A stretch of 64,000 bases of DNA from Tsukamurella asaccharolytica (GCF_007858435.1 NZ_VIGW01000002.1:186001-250000), one strand, 5' to 3'. Counted from the first letter of the stretch, positions 10,660 through 23,381 are shown. Made by a program: numbers and translations. Notes: a model not told the origin generated them from the letters alone.

Positions 10660-11907
10660 TCACTCCGGCTTGCGGCGGCGTCCGCCGCTGGAGCGCTCGG
10701 TGTCGGCGTTCATGCGCGCGATCAGGTCGGCGACGGTGTTGCCGGAGCTGTGCTGGCCGGCGTGACCGGTCTCGGCCTGCTCCTCCTCGCGGTCGTCGCG
10801 GTCCTCGGGCGCCTGCTGCGGCGAAGTGGGCTCCTGCTCCTGCGCCCACGGGCGGTCCTGCGGCTGCGGCCCCGTCGCCGACGGGCCATGCCCCGGGAAC
10901 TGTGCGCCCGGGAACTGCGGGGCCTCCGGCGGAGCGGACTGGAACGGAGAGTACGGGGGCGTCGACGACGGGGTCGACGTGGCGCCCGGCGTGTACGGAC
11001 GGGGCGGCAGCGGCGACCGGTAACCGGACTGCGGGGCGAGCGGCACGAAGGGCTCGTCGCCGCCGGGGACGTGGTCGACGTGCTCCACGTCGACGGGCGG
11101 CTGCGCATCCGCGGAGGTCGTGGACGCCGAGGGCGCCGTAGCCGGCTCGTCGGTGACGACGTGGAAGACGGTGGTCGGCGAATCCTCCTGTGGACGGTCT
11201 GCGGCCGCGGTGCGCGGAGGTCCGGACGGCCCCGTCGGCCCCGAGGTGCCCGGGACGGGCGCCGCCGGGACGTCGGTCACCGTCGCCTCGTCGATGGGTT
11301 CCGCCGCGACGGACGCCGCGCCGTAGTAGTCGTCGACGTCCGCCGTGGCGGGCTCGGGCACGCCGGCGAAGTCCTGCTGCGCCCGGAACCGGTCGTCGTC
11401 CTCGAAGACCGACTTGGCACGCTGGGCGGCCAGCGCCCGCTGCTCCGCGGCGGCGTACAGCTCGGTGTACGACGGGCCGAGGTCTCGGCCCAGGAGTTCC
11501 TCGAGGTTCGCGCGCAGCGCGAGGACCTCGGCCTTGAGGGCGGTGAGTTCCTCGTTCGACTCGTTCTTCAGCTCGGCGCGGATATCGCGCTCGATCTGCA
11601 GTTCGTACTCGCGGCGCGCGCTGATCTCCCGTTCCAGCTGCAGCCCGTAGACGGTCTTGAGGCCGCTCTCCTTCGACTCGGCGGCGCGCAGGTCGCGTGA
11701 GTAGCGCGCGATGAGGAAGGCCGCGATCACCAGGCCCCACACCAGCAGGATCAGCGAGACCAGGCCCCAGCGGCGGTCCTCCGAGAACACCCACATCCCG
11801 GTGCCCACGACGGCGAGCAGGATCACCACGCCGAGCATCCACTGCCCCGCTCCCGAGGAACGGCGCGGGACACGCTTTCGTGAACTCGGGATCGGTGGTT
11901 GCGTCAT
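10660..11907 (-). CDS. DUF6779 membrane protein with coiled coil and Pro-rich tail
   Basis: A 415-residue protein matching the position and layout of Rv3604c. Two membrane helices lie at about 23-40 and 48-68. A charged coiled-coil follows at about 70-145 (EREISARREYELQIERDI), then a long Pro/Ala/Thr-rich disordered region, and a basic C-terminus (GGRRRKPE). PTTVFHVV at about 236 resembles Thr-rich segments recognised by mycobacterial kinases and FHA domains (inference). It is 110 nt upstream of the DUF2520-panC genes. Its own -10 box lies 7 nt before the ATG. Function is unknown; a cell-envelope role is plausible from the topology. Confidence 0.8.
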   Translation of the reverse strand: MTQPPIPSSRKRVPRRSSGAGQWMLGVVILLAVVGTGMWVFSEDRRWGLVSLILLVWGLVIAAFLIARYSRDLRAAESKESGLKTVYGLQLEREISARREYELQIERDIRAELKNESNEELTALKAEVLALRANLEELLGRDLGPSYTELYAAAEQRALAAQRAKSVFEDDDRFRAQQDFAGVPEPATADVDDYYGAASVAAEPIDEATVTDVPAAPVPGTSGPTGPSGPPRTAAADRPQEDSPTTVFHVVTDEPATAPSASTTSADAQPPVDVEHVDHVPGGDEPFVPLAPQSGYRSPLPPRPYTPGATSTPSSTPPYSPFQSAPPEAPQFPGAQFPGHGPSATGPQPQDRPWAQEQEPTSPQQAPEDRDDREEEQAETGHAGQHSSGNTVADLIARMNADTERSSGGRRRKPE

Positions 11908-11914
11908 GTCCGCG

Positions 11915-11920
11915 ACCTTA
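11915..11920 (-). promoter_or_regulatory. -10 box of DUF6779 gene (leaderless)
   Basis: TAAGGT on the minus strand, 7 nt upstream of the ATG. It separates this transcript from the DUF3180 gene that ends 37 bp upstream of the start. Confidence 0.5.
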
Positions 11921-11943
11921 CCTTTTACCTGAGGTCGGATTCC

Positions 11944-12471
11944 TCAGGCTGGCGATGTGTCGGCGGGCTGATCGTCGGGATCGTCGGGTGTGCGACAGCA
12001 ACGCTCCAGCCACAACGCCGCGGCCAGGAGTAGCGCCGCGCCCGCGGCGCCGATCCACGCCCCCGGACGGTCGGCATGCGTTGCGGACAGGCTCGCGCCC
12101 TCAGTGAGGAGGAAGGCGAGCATGCCGCCGAAGAAGCCCAGGGCCACGGCGCCGAGGTAGGCCGATGCCTTAGCGAGGGCGACGGCCCGCGCGACGGCGA
12201 TGGGATGGATCCGCCCGGGACCCCAGCCGACCTGGCCGCGCGCCAGGCGCGAGCGCACGAGCTGCGCGATGTAGAGGTCGGCGGCGGCGACGCCGTAGAG
12301 CAACGCCCCGGCCCACACGGGCACCACCGGCACCACGTTGCGCACCAGCAGGTACGAGCCGAAACCCACGCCCAGCACGATCACCAGCAGCTCGATCCAG
12401 CCGGTCGCGCGCACCGTCGGTCCGCCCGGATCCTCGGGCTTCTTCTCCGTGCCCTTCGGCGCTCCGGTCAC
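11944..12471 (-). CDS. DUF3180 membrane protein
   Basis: A 175-residue protein starting at a GTG that overlaps the folK stop by 4 nt (GTGA). Four membrane helices are visible: about residues 25-45, 52-68, 98-118 and 135-152, with a basic loop (RSRLARGQVGWGPGRIHPI) between the second and third. It corresponds to Rv3605c, the last gene of the mycobacterial folate cluster. Function is unknown. The consistent coupling to folK suggests co-expression with folate genes rather than a shared reaction. Confidence 0.85.
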   Translation of the reverse strand: MTGAPKGTEKKPEDPGGPTVRATGWIELLVIVLGVGFGSYLLVRNVVPVVPVWAGALLYGVAAADLYIAQLVRSRLARGQVGWGPGRIHPIAVARAVALAKASAYLGAVALGFFGGMLAFLLTEGASLSATHADRPGAWIGAAGAALLLAAALWLERCCRTPDDPDDQPADTSPA

Positions 12472-12956
12472 AGGCGCGTCACCTCCGCGATCTCGTCGGC
12501 GGGCAGGGCCCGCAGCAGGCTGTCGACGGTGCCTCGTCCGGGCAGCCGCGCGTCCGGATCGGCGTCCCGCCAGGGCACGAGCACGAAGGCGCGCTCGTGC
12601 GCGCGGGGGTGCGGCAGGGTCAGCTCCGGGTCGTCGGAGACCACGGGCTCGTCGCCCTCCCACACCGCGATGACGTCGACGTCCAGGGTGCGCGGGCCCC
12701 ACCGGACCTCGCGAACCCGCTGCGCCGCGGCCTCCTGGTCACGCGCGAAGGCGAGCCAGCCGGCGGCGTCGCGCGCCGGATCGTCGACGAGCACGGTCGC
12801 GTTGACGAAATCGTCCTGCTCGACGCCGCCCCACGGCGGCGTGCGGTACAGCGCCGAGGCGCGCACCAACGCCGGGCCGAGGGCGTCGATCGCGGCGCGG
12901 ACGGCGGCGTCCGCGGCGCCGAGATTGGCGCCGAGCGAGAGGACGGCGCGGCTCAC
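12468..12956 (-). CDS. folK: 6-hydroxymethyl-7,8-dihydropterin pyrophosphokinase FolK
   Basis: This transfers pyrophosphate from ATP to hydroxymethyl-dihydropterin in folate synthesis. It is 162 residues. SLGANLG at the N-terminus, [14 protein letters not shown] (about residues 37-52), the metal/ATP motif [13 protein letters not shown] (about 84-96) and [15 protein letters not shown] are all typical HPPK signatures. It overlaps folB upstream by 4 nt (ATGA) and DUF3180 downstream by 4 nt. Confidence 0.97.
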   Translation of the reverse strand: MSRAVLSLGANLGAADAAVRAAIDALGPALVRASALYRTPPWGGVEQDDFVNATVLVDDPARDAAGWLAFARDQEAAAQRVREVRWGPRTLDVDVIAVWEGDEPVVSDDPELTLPHPRAHERAFVLVPWRDADPDARLPGRGTVDSLLRALPADEIAEVTRL

Positions 12957-13333
12957 TGCCCGCGCCTTTCCGCGGCCCGGGACCGGCGGGCCGTCACCGC
13001 GACGTCGGCGAAGGCCAACGGGATCGGCGCGGACGGTTTGTGCACCGTGACCTCGACGGCGTACACCTTCTCATCGGCGGCGATGTCGTCGGCGATCTCC
13101 GCGGCCACGGTCTCGATGAGGTTGCGCGGCTCCCCCGCGACGATCTCGTGGGCGCGCTGCGCGAGTGCCCCGTAGTCGAGGGTGTCGGCCAGATCGTCGG
13201 AGGCCGCAGCGGGCCGCGAGTCCACCCAGAGCACCAGGTCGACGACGAACTCCTGGCCGTCGCGGCGCTCGTGCTCGAAGACGCCGTGATTGCCCCGCAC
13301 GCGCAGGCCCGTGAGTTCGATCCGGTCCGCCAT
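12953..13333 (-). CDS. folB: Dihydroneopterin aldolase FolB
   Basis: This converts dihydroneopterin to 6-hydroxymethyl-dihydropterin. It is 126 residues, the usual size for this octameric T-fold enzyme. Seen are [23 protein letters not shown], with the pterin-binding Glu in FEHER, then [20 protein letters not shown] and the catalytic-type Lys in [10 protein letters not shown] near residue 100. The ATG shares one base with the folP stop (TGATG). A longer upstream reading exists but overlaps folP heavily. Confidence 0.97.
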   Translation of the reverse strand: MADRIELTGLRVRGNHGVFEHERRDGQEFVVDLVLWVDSRPAAASDDLADTLDYGALAQRAHEIVAGEPRNLIETVAAEIADDIAADEKVYAVEVTVHKPSAPIPLAFADVAVTARRSRAAERRGQ

Positions 13334-14172
13334 CAGGCACCGCCCTTCATCCAGGCCTCGGCCACGGCGACGGCGTCCGCCGTCGACCGCACGTCGTGCA
13401 CGCGCACGCCCCACACGCCGGCCCGAGCGGCGAGCGCGGAGACCGCGGCGGTCGCCACCTCGCGGCCCGCGGGTTCGCGGCCGCCGAGCAGCTCGCCGAG
13501 GAAGCGTTTGCGGGAGGCGCCCACGAGGATCCGGAAGCCCGTCGCCTGCAGGGCCGGGAGACCCCGCAGCAGCTCCCAGTTGTGGGCCGCGTTCTTCGCG
13601 AAGCCGAGGCCCGGGTCCAGCACGATCCGCTCGGGGGCGATACCCGCCGCGATCGCGGCGTCGGCCTGGTGCAGCAGCTCGTCGCGCACCTCGGCGACGA
13701 CGTCGTCGTACTCGGTGATCTCGTGGTGGATGCCGGCCCACACCGGTCCCGGCGCGCCGGGCGAGGGCCGCCAGTGCATGAGGATCCAGGGTACGTCCGA
13801 GTCGGCGACCACGCGGGTCATGTCCGGGTCGGCGCGGCCGCCCGAGACGTCGTTGACGATCGCGGCTCCCGCCTCGAGCGCGGCGGCGGCCACGGAGGCA
13901 CGCATGGTGTCCACCGAGACGACGACGCCCTCGGCGGCGAGCGCGGAGATCACGGGCACGACGCGGTCGCGTTCCAGCTCGGCGGGCACGCGGTGCGCGC
14001 CGGGCCGGGTCGACTCTCCGCCCACGTCCACGATCGCGGCACCGTCCGCCACGAGCTCGCGCGCCCGCACGACGGCGGCGCCGGGGTCGAGGTAACGGCC
14101 GCCGTCCGAGAAGGAGTCGGCGGTCACGTTCACGACGCCCATGATGAGCGTGCGGCCCGGCTCCCCCGTCAC
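13333..14172 (-). CDS. folP: Dihydropteroate synthase FolP
   Basis: This condenses hydroxymethyl-dihydropterin pyrophosphate with p-aminobenzoate; it is the sulfonamide target. It is 279 residues from a GTG overlapping the folE stop by 4 nt. The TIM-barrel signatures are [17 protein letters not shown] (about 12-28), [13 protein letters not shown] (about 50-62), [24 protein letters not shown] and [11 protein letters not shown], the last being the sulfonamide/pABA loop. No resistance-type insertion is apparent. Confidence 0.97.
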   Translation of the reverse strand: MTGEPGRTLIMGVVNVTADSFSDGGRYLDPGAAVVRARELVADGAAIVDVGGESTRPGAHRVPAELERDRVVPVISALAAEGVVVSVDTMRASVAAAALEAGAAIVNDVSGGRADPDMTRVVADSDVPWILMHWRPSPGAPGPVWAGIHHEITEYDDVVAEVRDELLHQADAAIAAGIAPERIVLDPGLGFAKNAAHNWELLRGLPALQATGFRILVGASRKRFLGELLGGREPAGREVATAAVSALAARAGVWGVRVHDVRSTADAVAVAEAWMKGGA

Positions 14173-14764
14173 CGGCGCAGGATCAGCTCGAGCGCCTCGG
14201 CGCGCGAGGTCGCACTGTCCTTGAAGGCGCCGCGCACCGCCGATGTCGTGGTGCTCGCGCCGGGCTTGCGGATGCCGCGCATCGCCATGCACAGGTGCTC
14301 GGCCTCGATCACCACGATCACGCCGCGGGGATCCAGTTTGCGGACCAGCGCGTCGGCGACCTGCGCGGTGAGCCGCTCCTGCACCTGCGGCCGCTTGGCG
14401 TAGAGGTCCACGACGCGGGCCAGCTTGCTCAGGCCCGTGACCCGGCCGCTGGCGCCGGGCAGGTAGCCCACGTGGGCGACGCCGTGGAAGGAGACCAGGT
14501 GGTGCTCGCACGTCGAGTACATGGGGATGTCCTTGACCAGCACCAGCTCGTCGTGATCCTCGCCGAAGGTGGTGTCCAGCACCGCGTCCGGGTCGGTGTG
14601 CAGCCCACCGAAGACCTCCCGGAAGGCACGCGCGACGCGGTCGGGGGTCTGCTGCAGGCCCTCGCGGTCCGGGTCCTCCCCGACCGCGATGAGCAGCTCA
14701 CGGACCGCGGCGGCGGCGCGGTCGTGGTCGAACGGGGCCACCGCGGCCCCGTTGTCCTCGCCCA

Positions 14765-14765
<1 letters not shown>
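14169..14765 (-). CDS. folE: GTP cyclohydrolase I FolE
   Basis: This converts GTP to dihydroneopterin triphosphate, the first folate step. It is 198 residues. The zinc ligands are visible in [12 protein letters not shown] (Cys and His) and [11 protein letters not shown] (second Cys). [16 protein letters not shown] is also conserved. The ATG shares one base with the ftsH stop (TGATG). Cotranscription with ftsH places folate synthesis under the ftsH promoter. Confidence 0.97.
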
Positions 14766-17248
<2,483 letters not shown>

Positions 17249-17442
17249 ATGGCTTCGCCTCGCGGCTCGTCAGTCCTTCTTCTTCCGGCGCGCGGCGAGC
17301 CGCGCTGAGTCGACTTCCCAGGCTACCGTGCAGCGCCGGTGCCGATCCGGTCGCGTGGGTGCGCCCTGAGCGAACACCGCCCGTTCCGCGGACAGCGCAC
17401 GACGCCGCACACCCCTCAGGTGCTCGATACTCGTCGCGCTCG
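17249..17442. other. Intergenic region between ftsH and the LysR gene
   Basis: Together with the inverted repeat that follows, this makes a ~330 bp gap between divergent genes. No convincing coding sequence is present. It must hold the ftsH-folate operon promoter, but no clear boxes could be assigned. Confidence 0.4.
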
Positions 17443-17520
17443 TCCATACAGAAAAGGAATACTCGCAGTTCCAGGCAGCGATGATCGACTCCACCAGCGG
17501 CTATTCACTTTCTGTATGGA
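17443..17520. promoter_or_regulatory. Long inverted repeat upstream of the LysR gene
   Basis: TCCATACAGAAAAGGAATA at 17443-17461 is mirrored by TATTCACTTTCTGTATGGA at 17502-17520. The arms are 19 bp with a three-base mismatch block, separated by 40 bp. The second arm ends 61 bp before the LysR start. The arms are AT-rich compared with surroundings. The placement fits a paired operator for the adjacent regulator (inference); a stem-loop in the mRNA is the alternative. Confidence 0.55.
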
Positions 17521-17581
17521 CGCCGCGTCGCGACACTCGAATGCTCCACACCACCCTTCCGCCCAGCATAGAGTCGCGCGC

Positions 17582-18142
17582 ATGTCTGAGATCGACCAGT
17601 TCCGGCTGGTACTGGCCGTGGCCCGCACGAGAAGTATCAGCGAGGTCGCGCAGCTGACCGGGCTGTCGCAGCCCACCGTCACCCGCGCCGTGAGGGCGAC
17701 GGAACGGCTCGTCGGATTCCCGCTGTTCCACCGCACGCCGGACGGAACCGTCCCCACCGGCGACGCCCCCGCGGCGTTCCGGCGGATCGAAACCATCCTC
17801 GAGAACTACGACGGCCTCGCCTCCCTCGACGATTCACCCGTCACCGTCCTGCGGTTCGCGTACCGCGAGGGCGAGCTCCCCACGATCCTCGACAGCGCGA
17901 TGGCGCACTGGAACCGAGAGAGGATGCTGCCCGCGAAGCTGATCGAATGCGCGGACCCTGTTGCCGAGCTGCAGGCCGGTGAGGCCGAGTTCGCGGTCGC
18001 GCCCTATTCGGGAACGCCGTTCCCCGACGGGCTCGGCCATCGGCCGCTGCGGATCATCCGGGCTTCCCGACTCGACCTGGTCTACGCCGACCCACCCACC
18101 GGTCCGATCGCCGAGTTCCTCCAGGCCCTCGCCCTCGCGTGA
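17582..18142 (+). CDS. Short LysR-family transcriptional regulator
   Basis: A 186-residue protein. The N-terminal winged helix-turn-helix is clear: FRLVLAVARTRSISEVAQLTGLSQPTVTRAVRATERLVGFPLFHR (residues 6-50). The remainder looks like about one half of the usual effector-binding domain, so it is well short of normal LysR proteins (about 300 residues). It could be a shortened but functional regulator or a decayed one. It is convergent with the amidase, their stops being 20 bp apart. Start ATG 17582 is chosen because it begins the HTH domain; an upstream ATG would place coding sequence over the inverted repeat. Confidence 0.75.
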   Translation: MSEIDQFRLVLAVARTRSISEVAQLTGLSQPTVTRAVRATERLVGFPLFHRTPDGTVPTGDAPAAFRRIETILENYDGLASLDDSPVTVLRFAYREGELPTILDSAMAHWNRERMLPAKLIECADPVAELQAGEAEFAVAPYSGTPFPDGLGHRPLRIIRASRLDLVYADPPTGPIAEFLQALALA

Positions 18143-18162
18143 CGTGCGCGGCGATGCGGGCC

Positions 18163-19473
18163 TCAGGCCTCGATCTTCGCCGCGAGCGCGAGGAGGTCCG
18201 CCTCGCCCCCGGGCCGGGCGACGAGTTGCACGCCCTCGCCGAGGAAGGGCACCGTCATCGCGGGCCAGCCGACAAGGTTCCACAGCGGCGGGAACGGTGC
18301 GAAAGCGAGGCTCGGGAGCGCACTGGCCGCCCACGGCAGCTCGGCGTACCGCCGGGCCGGAGCGGGTCGGCGGGCCAACGCGGGCGTGATGAGGACGTCG
18401 ACGTCCACGTCGGCGAAGAACCGCTCCAGCGCGCTCTCGAGCCGCGCGGCGTCCGCGGGCCGGACCAGGCCACGCCGTGCGACGGAACGGCCGATCGCCG
18501 CATGTCGCCGCGTGCGGGCCTGCAGGAGCGCGGGATTCGCCCCACGCGCGACGATGTCGTCGGCGTCGGCCGCCGCGGCGGCGACCCAGCGCGCGAGCAG
18601 CGGCAGCGGCGAGGCGGGGTACGGCACCTTCACCTTCCGCACGGCGTGCCCGCGCTCGGCGAGCCGGTCGGCGGCGCCGCGCACCGCCCGCGTGATCGCG
18701 CGCGAGGGGAACGTCACGGCCGAGGGGCGGTTCAGGCCGAGCCCCACACGCAGTCCCGCTCCCTCGCCGACGACGGCGAGCTCCGGCCGCCCGGCGAGGA
18801 CGGACAGGCCAAGGGCGGCGTCCTCGACGGTCCGCGTGAGCGGACCGTTCTCGGACATACCGAACCAGTTCGTGGACCCGAGCTGCGCCGGCACGACGCC
18901 CCGGCCGGGTTTGATCGCGACGATCCCGGTGCACGCCGCGGGGCCGCGCAGCGAGCCGAGCCCGTCGTTGCCGTGCGCGAGCGCGACGTGGCCCGCGGCC
19001 ACCACCGCGGCGCTGCCGCCCGAGCTCCCGCCCGGTGTCCGCCCCGGTCGGTGCGGATTGCCCACGACGGCGCGGGCATCGTCCGTCATGGCCCACAGGC
19101 AGAGCTCCGGGACGCGGGTCAGCCCGATGACCACGGCGCCGGCGGCGCGCAGCCGCTTCACGACGGGGTGGTCGGCCTGCTCGACGGGCAGGCCCGCGCC
19201 GCAGGCCTCGGAGACCCCGTCGAGCATCCGGTGACCGGAGACGGCGACGTTGTCCTTGATCGCGATGGGCACCCCCGCCATCGGCAGGGAGTAGCGGTCC
19301 GGTCGCGCGTCGACCGCGGCGGCCTCGTCGAGCGCCCGTTCCGAGCGCACCACGCGCCAGCCGTGCACCGCATCGTCACCGATGCGGGCCAGCGCCTGCC
19401 GGGTGGCGTCGACGGCGGTGAGCCGTCCCGATCGCACCCGCTCCGCAGTGGCCGCAGCGGTGAGCGGGGTCAT
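18163..19473 (-). CDS. Amidase-signature family hydrolase
   Basis: A 436-residue amidase (Ser-cisSer-Lys hydrolase). The catalytic Lys is in VPIAIKDN (Lys73), the Gly/Ser-rich signature is [11 protein letters not shown] (about 147-157) with the cis-Ser, and the nucleophile is in GLGSLRGPA (Ser174). Substrates in this family range from simple amides to Glu-tRNA-Gln; here nothing links it to GatCAB. The ATG overlaps the hpt stop by 4 nt, so it is translated with hpt. It is absent from this position in M. tuberculosis (from memory), suggesting local insertion between hpt and ftsH. Confidence 0.9.
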   Translation of the reverse strand: MTPLTAAATAERVRSGRLTAVDATRQALARIGDDAVHGWRVVRSERALDEAAAVDARPDRYSLPMAGVPIAIKDNVAVSGHRMLDGVSEACGAGLPVEQADHPVVKRLRAAGAVVIGLTRVPELCLWAMTDDARAVVGNPHRPGRTPGGSSGGSAAVVAAGHVALAHGNDGLGSLRGPAACTGIVAIKPGRGVVPAQLGSTNWFGMSENGPLTRTVEDAALGLSVLAGRPELAVVGEGAGLRVGLGLNRPSAVTFPSRAITRAVRGAADRLAERGHAVRKVKVPYPASPLPLLARWVAAAAADADDIVARGANPALLQARTRRHAAIGRSVARRGLVRPADAARLESALERFFADVDVDVLITPALARRPAPARRYAELPWAASALPSLAFAPFPPLWNLVGWPAMTVPFLGEGVQLVARPGGEADLLALAAKIEA

Positions 19474-20036
19474 TCGCTGTAGACCTTGGGTTCCAGCACG
19501 CCGATGTACGGCAGGTCGCGGTAGCGCTCGGCGTAGTCGAGGCCGTAGCCCACGACGAACTCGTTGGGGATGTCGAAGCCGACCCACTTCACGTCGACCT
19601 CGACGCGCACCGCATCGGGCTTGCGCAGCAGCGTGACCACCTCGAGCGAGTTGGGCTGCCGCGTCGCGAGGTTGCGCAGCAGCCAGCTCAGCGTGAGGCC
19701 GGAGTCGATGATGTCCTCGACGATGAGCACGTCGCGACCGGCGATGTCGCGATCGAGGTCCTTGAGGATGCGCACCACGCCGGAGCTCGACGTCGAGGAG
19801 CCGTAGCTGGAGACGGCCATGAACTCGAGCTGGGTGGGCACGGGAAGGGCCCGGGCCAGGTCGGTGACGAACATGACCGCACCCTTGAGCACGGTGATCA
19901 GCAGGAGGTCGGTCTCCCGGTCGCCGTAGTCCCGCGCGATCTGTGCCGCGAGTTCCGCGGTCCGCTGCTTGATCTGCTCCTCGGAGAGGACCACCGAGGC
20001 GATGTCTCCCGCGTACAACTCACCAGTGCCGTTCAC
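19470..20036 (-). CDS. hpt: Hypoxanthine phosphoribosyltransferase
   Basis: This salvages hypoxanthine (and often guanine) with PRPP. It is 188 residues. The PRPP-binding loop is [13 protein letters not shown] (about residues 109-121); [16 protein letters not shown] and [19 protein letters not shown] are also typical. It starts at a GTG that overlaps the tilS stop by 4 nt, an arrangement kept in many bacteria (tilS-hpt-ftsH). Confidence 0.96.
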   Translation of the reverse strand: MNGTGELYAGDIASVVLSEEQIKQRTAELAAQIARDYGDRETDLLLITVLKGAVMFVTDLARALPVPTQLEFMAVSSYGSSTSSSGVVRILKDLDRDIAGRDVLIVEDIIDSGLTLSWLLRNLATRQPNSLEVVTLLRKPDAVRVEVDVKWVGFDIPNEFVVGYGLDYAERYRDLPYIGVLEPKVYSE

Positions 20037-20989
20037 CACGCCCTCAGGATGCCACCTGTCCGGTGCACCTGCAGCCGTCGCCCCGCACTTCCGCCCGGGA
20101 TCGCCGTCGGCCCCTGCCCGCGCCAGTCGGTGACGAAGGCGTCCACGGCCGCCAGATGGGCCGCCGTCAACGCGCGCGCGCCGCGGCCGGCCAGCCAGGT
20201 CCGCAGGGCGCGAACGCGCAGGGCCGCGGGCAGTCCCGCGATCGCGTCCACCTCCAGCTCGGGGCCCGACGGGGCCGGCGCCAGCGCGTCGAGCGCGTCG
20301 TTGTCGGCGCGTAGGGAGGCGGCCGTGCGGGCGAGCGACTCGGCCACTCCCCCGCCGAGCACCTCCTCGAGGAGCGGCAGCACCTCGGTGCGCACCCGCA
20401 CGCGGGTGTACCTCGGGTCGAGGTTGTGGGGGTCCTCCCACGGGCGTAGTCCGAGCTCCGCGCACGCGGCGCGGGTATCGGCGCGGCGCACTCCGAGCAG
20501 CGGCCGCCCGTAGGGCGCGGCCCAGGGCGTCATCCCGGCGAGGGAACGCGCGCCGCTGCCCCGGCCGAGTCCCAACAGCACCGTCTCCGCCTGATCGTCG
20601 AGCGTGTGGCCGAGCAGCACCGGCGCCCCGGCGCGGGCCGCGTCCAGGGCGGCGTACCGGGCGGTGCGGGCGGCGGCCTCGGGCCCACCGGCACCGTTGA
20701 CCACGACAGTGAGGACGTCGGCCCGCCGCGCCCCGAGCGCACGCGCCGTCGCGGCGGCGCGTGCGGCCACGCCGGCCGAGCCGTCCTGGAGGCCGTGGTC
20801 GACGACGAGGGCGAGCACGTCGAGATCCTCGGCGAGCGCGCCGGTGAGCAGCGCGAGGGAGTCGGCCCCGCCGGAGAGGGCCACGGCCACCGTCGGGCCC
20901 GCTCCGTGGGCAGCGTGCCAGGCCCGGACCGCGTGCCGCACGCGCAGCGCCGCCGGCCCGGGGCGGTTCACAGCACCCGGGCGATCCAT
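20033..20989 (-). CDS. tilS: tRNA(Ile)-lysidine synthase TilS
   Basis: This adds lysine to C34 of the AUA-reading tRNA-Ile. It is a 318-residue N-type ATP pyrophosphatase with the P-loop [13 protein letters not shown] (SGGADS, residues 39-44), [10 protein letters not shown] (about 61-70) and [29 protein letters not shown] (about 127-154), plus a C-terminal helical domain. The ATG at 20989 gives an N-terminus similar to mycobacterial TilS but overlaps the upstream gene by 22 nt; a GTG at 20971 giving a 4-nt overlap is an alternative. Confidence 0.94.
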   Translation of the reverse strand: MDRPGAVNRPGPAALRVRHAVRAWHAAHGAGPTVAVALSGGADSLALLTGALAEDLDVLALVVDHGLQDGSAGVAARAAATARALGARRADVLTVVVNGAGGPEAAARTARYAALDAARAGAPVLLGHTLDDQAETVLLGLGRGSGARSLAGMTPWAAPYGRPLLGVRRADTRAACAELGLRPWEDPHNLDPRYTRVRVRTEVLPLLEEVLGGGVAESLARTAASLRADNDALDALAPAPSGPELEVDAIAGLPAALRVRALRTWLAGRGARALTAAHLAAVDAFVTDWRGQGPTAIPGGSAGRRLQVHRTGGILRAW

Positions 20990-21999
20990 CGCTGCGGCTC
21001 GTCGAGCTCATCGGGCAGCGGCAGCGTCTCGGGCCCGGTCCACACCCGGTTGAACCGCTCCATGCCCACCTCGGCGACCACGGCATCGACGAACTTCTTG
21101 CCGCGCACGTACTGCGCGATCTTCGCGTCCATACCCATCAGGGCGCGCAGGATCCGCTGGAACGGGTTCGACGGTGCCGCGCGCCGCCGGTCGAAGGCGG
21201 CGCGGATCGACTCGACGGTGGGGATCACGGCGGGTCCGGCGGCGTCCATCACGTGGTCGGCGTGGCCCTCCAGCAGGGTGCCGAGCATGAGCAGGCGCTC
21301 GACCGCCGCGAACTGCTCTGGCGGGGCCGCGACCTGGAGCACGCCGATGATGCCGCTGTGCCGGGCGCCGCCGGACAGGGCCTTCTGCATTCGGGCGAGG
21401 AGATCGCCGATGGAGCCCGCACCGCCGGTTCCGGCGAGCGCGGCGACGTTGTCCCGCATGTAGTCCCGCAGCCACGGGTGGGCGGCGAACTGCACCCGGT
21501 GGGTCACCTCGTGCAGGCACACCCACATGCGGAAGTCCTCGGGCCGCAGCCGTAGGCCCCGCTCGACGGCGAGGACGTTGGGAACGACGAGCAGCAGCTC
21601 GCCGCCCGCGACGCCGAAGGGGTCGTACTGGCCGAGAACGGATCCCGAAACCATGCCGAGCATCGCGCCCGCCTGCACGCCCGCGAGGCGGGCGCCGAGG
21701 CCGGGGTGCCGCGCGTCCTCGGCTTCGATCAGCGCCTCCATGGACCGGGCCGCCGCGGAGACCCACTCGCGGCGATCCACCGTCCGGGCGGGCGGCGCCG
21801 TCCCGGGGGTCGCGAGCCCGGTGACGCGCAGGACGTGCTCCTCGGCCGCCACCGCGTCGGCGAGCAGTTCCTCGGCGGCGCGCTCGCGGGTGTAGGAGGT
21901 GGTCGCGGGACCGTCGCCGAGGACGCGGACGACGCGCCGTCCGGACGCAGCAGCCAGCGCCCAGTCCACTTGCGCGCGTGCCGGCTTCGCCTCCTCCAT
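20968..21999 (-). CDS. Zinc-dependent metalloprotease-like DUF2342 protein
   Basis: A 343-residue protein corresponding to Rv3626c. It carries the zincin motif HEVTH (residues 163-167) in the helix [11 protein letters not shown] and a downstream EGHADHVMD that could give the third ligand. This family has been labelled 'coenzyme F420 biosynthesis associated', but the fold is that of a metallopeptidase; actual substrate is unknown. No signal peptide is seen, so it is likely cytosolic. ATG 21999 follows the dacB stop by 5 nt; a GTG 15 nt upstream is the alternative. Confidence 0.85.
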   Translation of the reverse strand: MEEAKPARAQVDWALAAASGRRVVRVLGDGPATTSYTRERAAEELLADAVAAEEHVLRVTGLATPGTAPPARTVDRREWVSAAARSMEALIEAEDARHPGLGARLAGVQAGAMLGMVSGSVLGQYDPFGVAGGELLLVVPNVLAVERGLRLRPEDFRMWVCLHEVTHRVQFAAHPWLRDYMRDNVAALAGTGGAGSIGDLLARMQKALSGGARHSGIIGVLQVAAPPEQFAAVERLLMLGTLLEGHADHVMDAAGPAVIPTVESIRAAFDRRRAAPSNPFQRILRALMGMDAKIAQYVRGKKFVDAVVAEVGMERFNRVWTGPETLPLPDELDEPQRWIARVL

Positions 22000-22004
22000 C
22001 GCGA

Positions 22005-23375
22005 TCAGCGGCACCCGCAGCCGCGGAGCGCCGCTGCCACGGCGTCCATCGCCGGCCGGGCCGCGTCGACCGGGGTGCCGGACGACATCAGCGTGAAGGT
22101 GAGCACGGCGCCGTCGCGCCCTGCGACGTACCCGGCGAGCGTCGAGACGCCCGACAGGCTCCCCGTCTTGGCGCGCACGTAGCCCGCGCCGGGGCGGTTG
22201 ACGGTGACGTACCGGTCCGCGAGCGTGCCGGTGGCGGCGGCGACGGGCAGCAGGTCCAGCAGCGGCCGCAGCTGCGGCTTGCCGGCGCCGGCGGCCGCGG
22301 TGACGATGCCGTCGAGCACCGCCGCGGGGATGCGATTGCCGGTGGACAGTCCGCTGGTGTCCGAGAGTTCGACGCCGGTCAGGTCGAAGCCGGCGCCCCG
22401 CAGCGCGCCGATCACGGCGCGGGTGGCCCCGTCGAAGGAGGCGGGCTGGTTCGTGGCGAGGGCGATCTCCCGGCCGATCGTCTCGGCGAGCACGTTGTCG
22501 GAGTGCACCAGGGCGTCGTGCAGGCGGGTGCTGAGCGGGGCGCTGCTGACGGCGGCGAGCTGCGCGGCGCCCTGGGGCGCGGTGCCCTCATCGACGGCGG
22601 AGGCGGGCAGGCCCAGCGCCGCGGCGAGCGCGCGCCCGGCGGTCAGCGCGGGGTCGGTGACGCGGGGCGAGTACTCGTCGGCCGGCCGGACACGGCCGGA
22701 GTCGGCGATGAGCGACTGCACCGGGGTGATGTCGCCGCCGGCGATGTCGGCGCGCTCCCACCCGCGGGCGAAGTCGGTGCCGGTGAACAGCGAGGTGTCG
22801 ACCGCGATCCGCGTGACCGGCGTCCCGGCGCGGCGCAGTTGCGCGGCGAGGTCGGCGATCTTCGGGGCGTCCGTGAACAGCGACGGGCCGCCCGCGCGGA
22901 GCGTGGGATCGCCGGCGCCGACGAGGACCACCTCGCCGGGGACGACGCCCGCGACCACGGTCGTGGTGATCCGCTTGTCGGCGGGAAGCGTGAGCAGCGC
23001 GGCGGCTGCGGTGAGCACCTTGGTCGTCGACGCCGGGGTGCGCGGGCGGGCCTCGTCGCGCTGCCAGAGCACCTTCCCGGTGCCGGCGTCGGCGATGACG
23101 CCGGTGAGGTCGCCCAGGTCGGGATTGCGCAGCGCGCCGTCGATCTGGCTCGTGATCCCGGCCGCACTCGGGGCGACGGTGCCCGCGACCTGCGTCATCG
23201 CCGGGCGGTACCCGACCTCGGCCGGGCGCGGCGGCACGGAGTCGGCAACGGCCTGCCGGTCCCGGTAGGCGCCGTAGCCCAGGGTGGCCGCGACGGCACC
23301 GACGACGACCAGCGCCAGCACGACCACGGTGATCGTGAGGCGCACGAGGGTCCGTCGAATCCGGGAGCGTCGCAC
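22005..23375 (-). CDS. dacB: D-alanyl-D-alanine carboxypeptidase/endopeptidase (PBP4 type)
   Basis: This trims or cleaves peptidoglycan cross-links outside the membrane. It is a 456-residue S13-family protein. The N-terminal membrane anchor lies at about 11-34. The three penicillin-binding motifs are SxxK (STTK, 116-119), SDN (in VHSDNVLAETI) and KTG (VRAKTGSLSGVSTLAGY). It corresponds to Rv3627c and is divergent from ppa, as in mycobacteria. It starts at GTG 23375 with TAGGCT 6 nt before it, suggesting a leaderless transcript that continues into the protease, tilS and hpt. Confidence 0.93.
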   Translation of the reverse strand: MRRSRIRRTLVRLTITVVVLALVVVGAVAATLGYGAYRDRQAVADSVPPRPAEVGYRPAMTQVAGTVAPSAAGITSQIDGALRNPDLGDLTGVIADAGTGKVLWQRDEARPRTPASTTKVLTAAAALLTLPADKRITTTVVAGVVPGEVVLVGAGDPTLRAGGPSLFTDAPKIADLAAQLRRAGTPVTRIAVDTSLFTGTDFARGWERADIAGGDITPVQSLIADSGRVRPADEYSPRVTDPALTAGRALAAALGLPASAVDEGTAPQGAAQLAAVSSAPLSTRLHDALVHSDNVLAETIGREIALATNQPASFDGATRAVIGALRGAGFDLTGVELSDTSGLSTGNRIPAAVLDGIVTAAAGAGKPQLRPLLDLLPVAAATGTLADRYVTVNRPGAGYVRAKTGSLSGVSTLAGYVAGRDGAVLTFTLMSSGTPVDAARPAMDAVAAALRGCGCR

Positions 23376-23381
23376 CGCACC

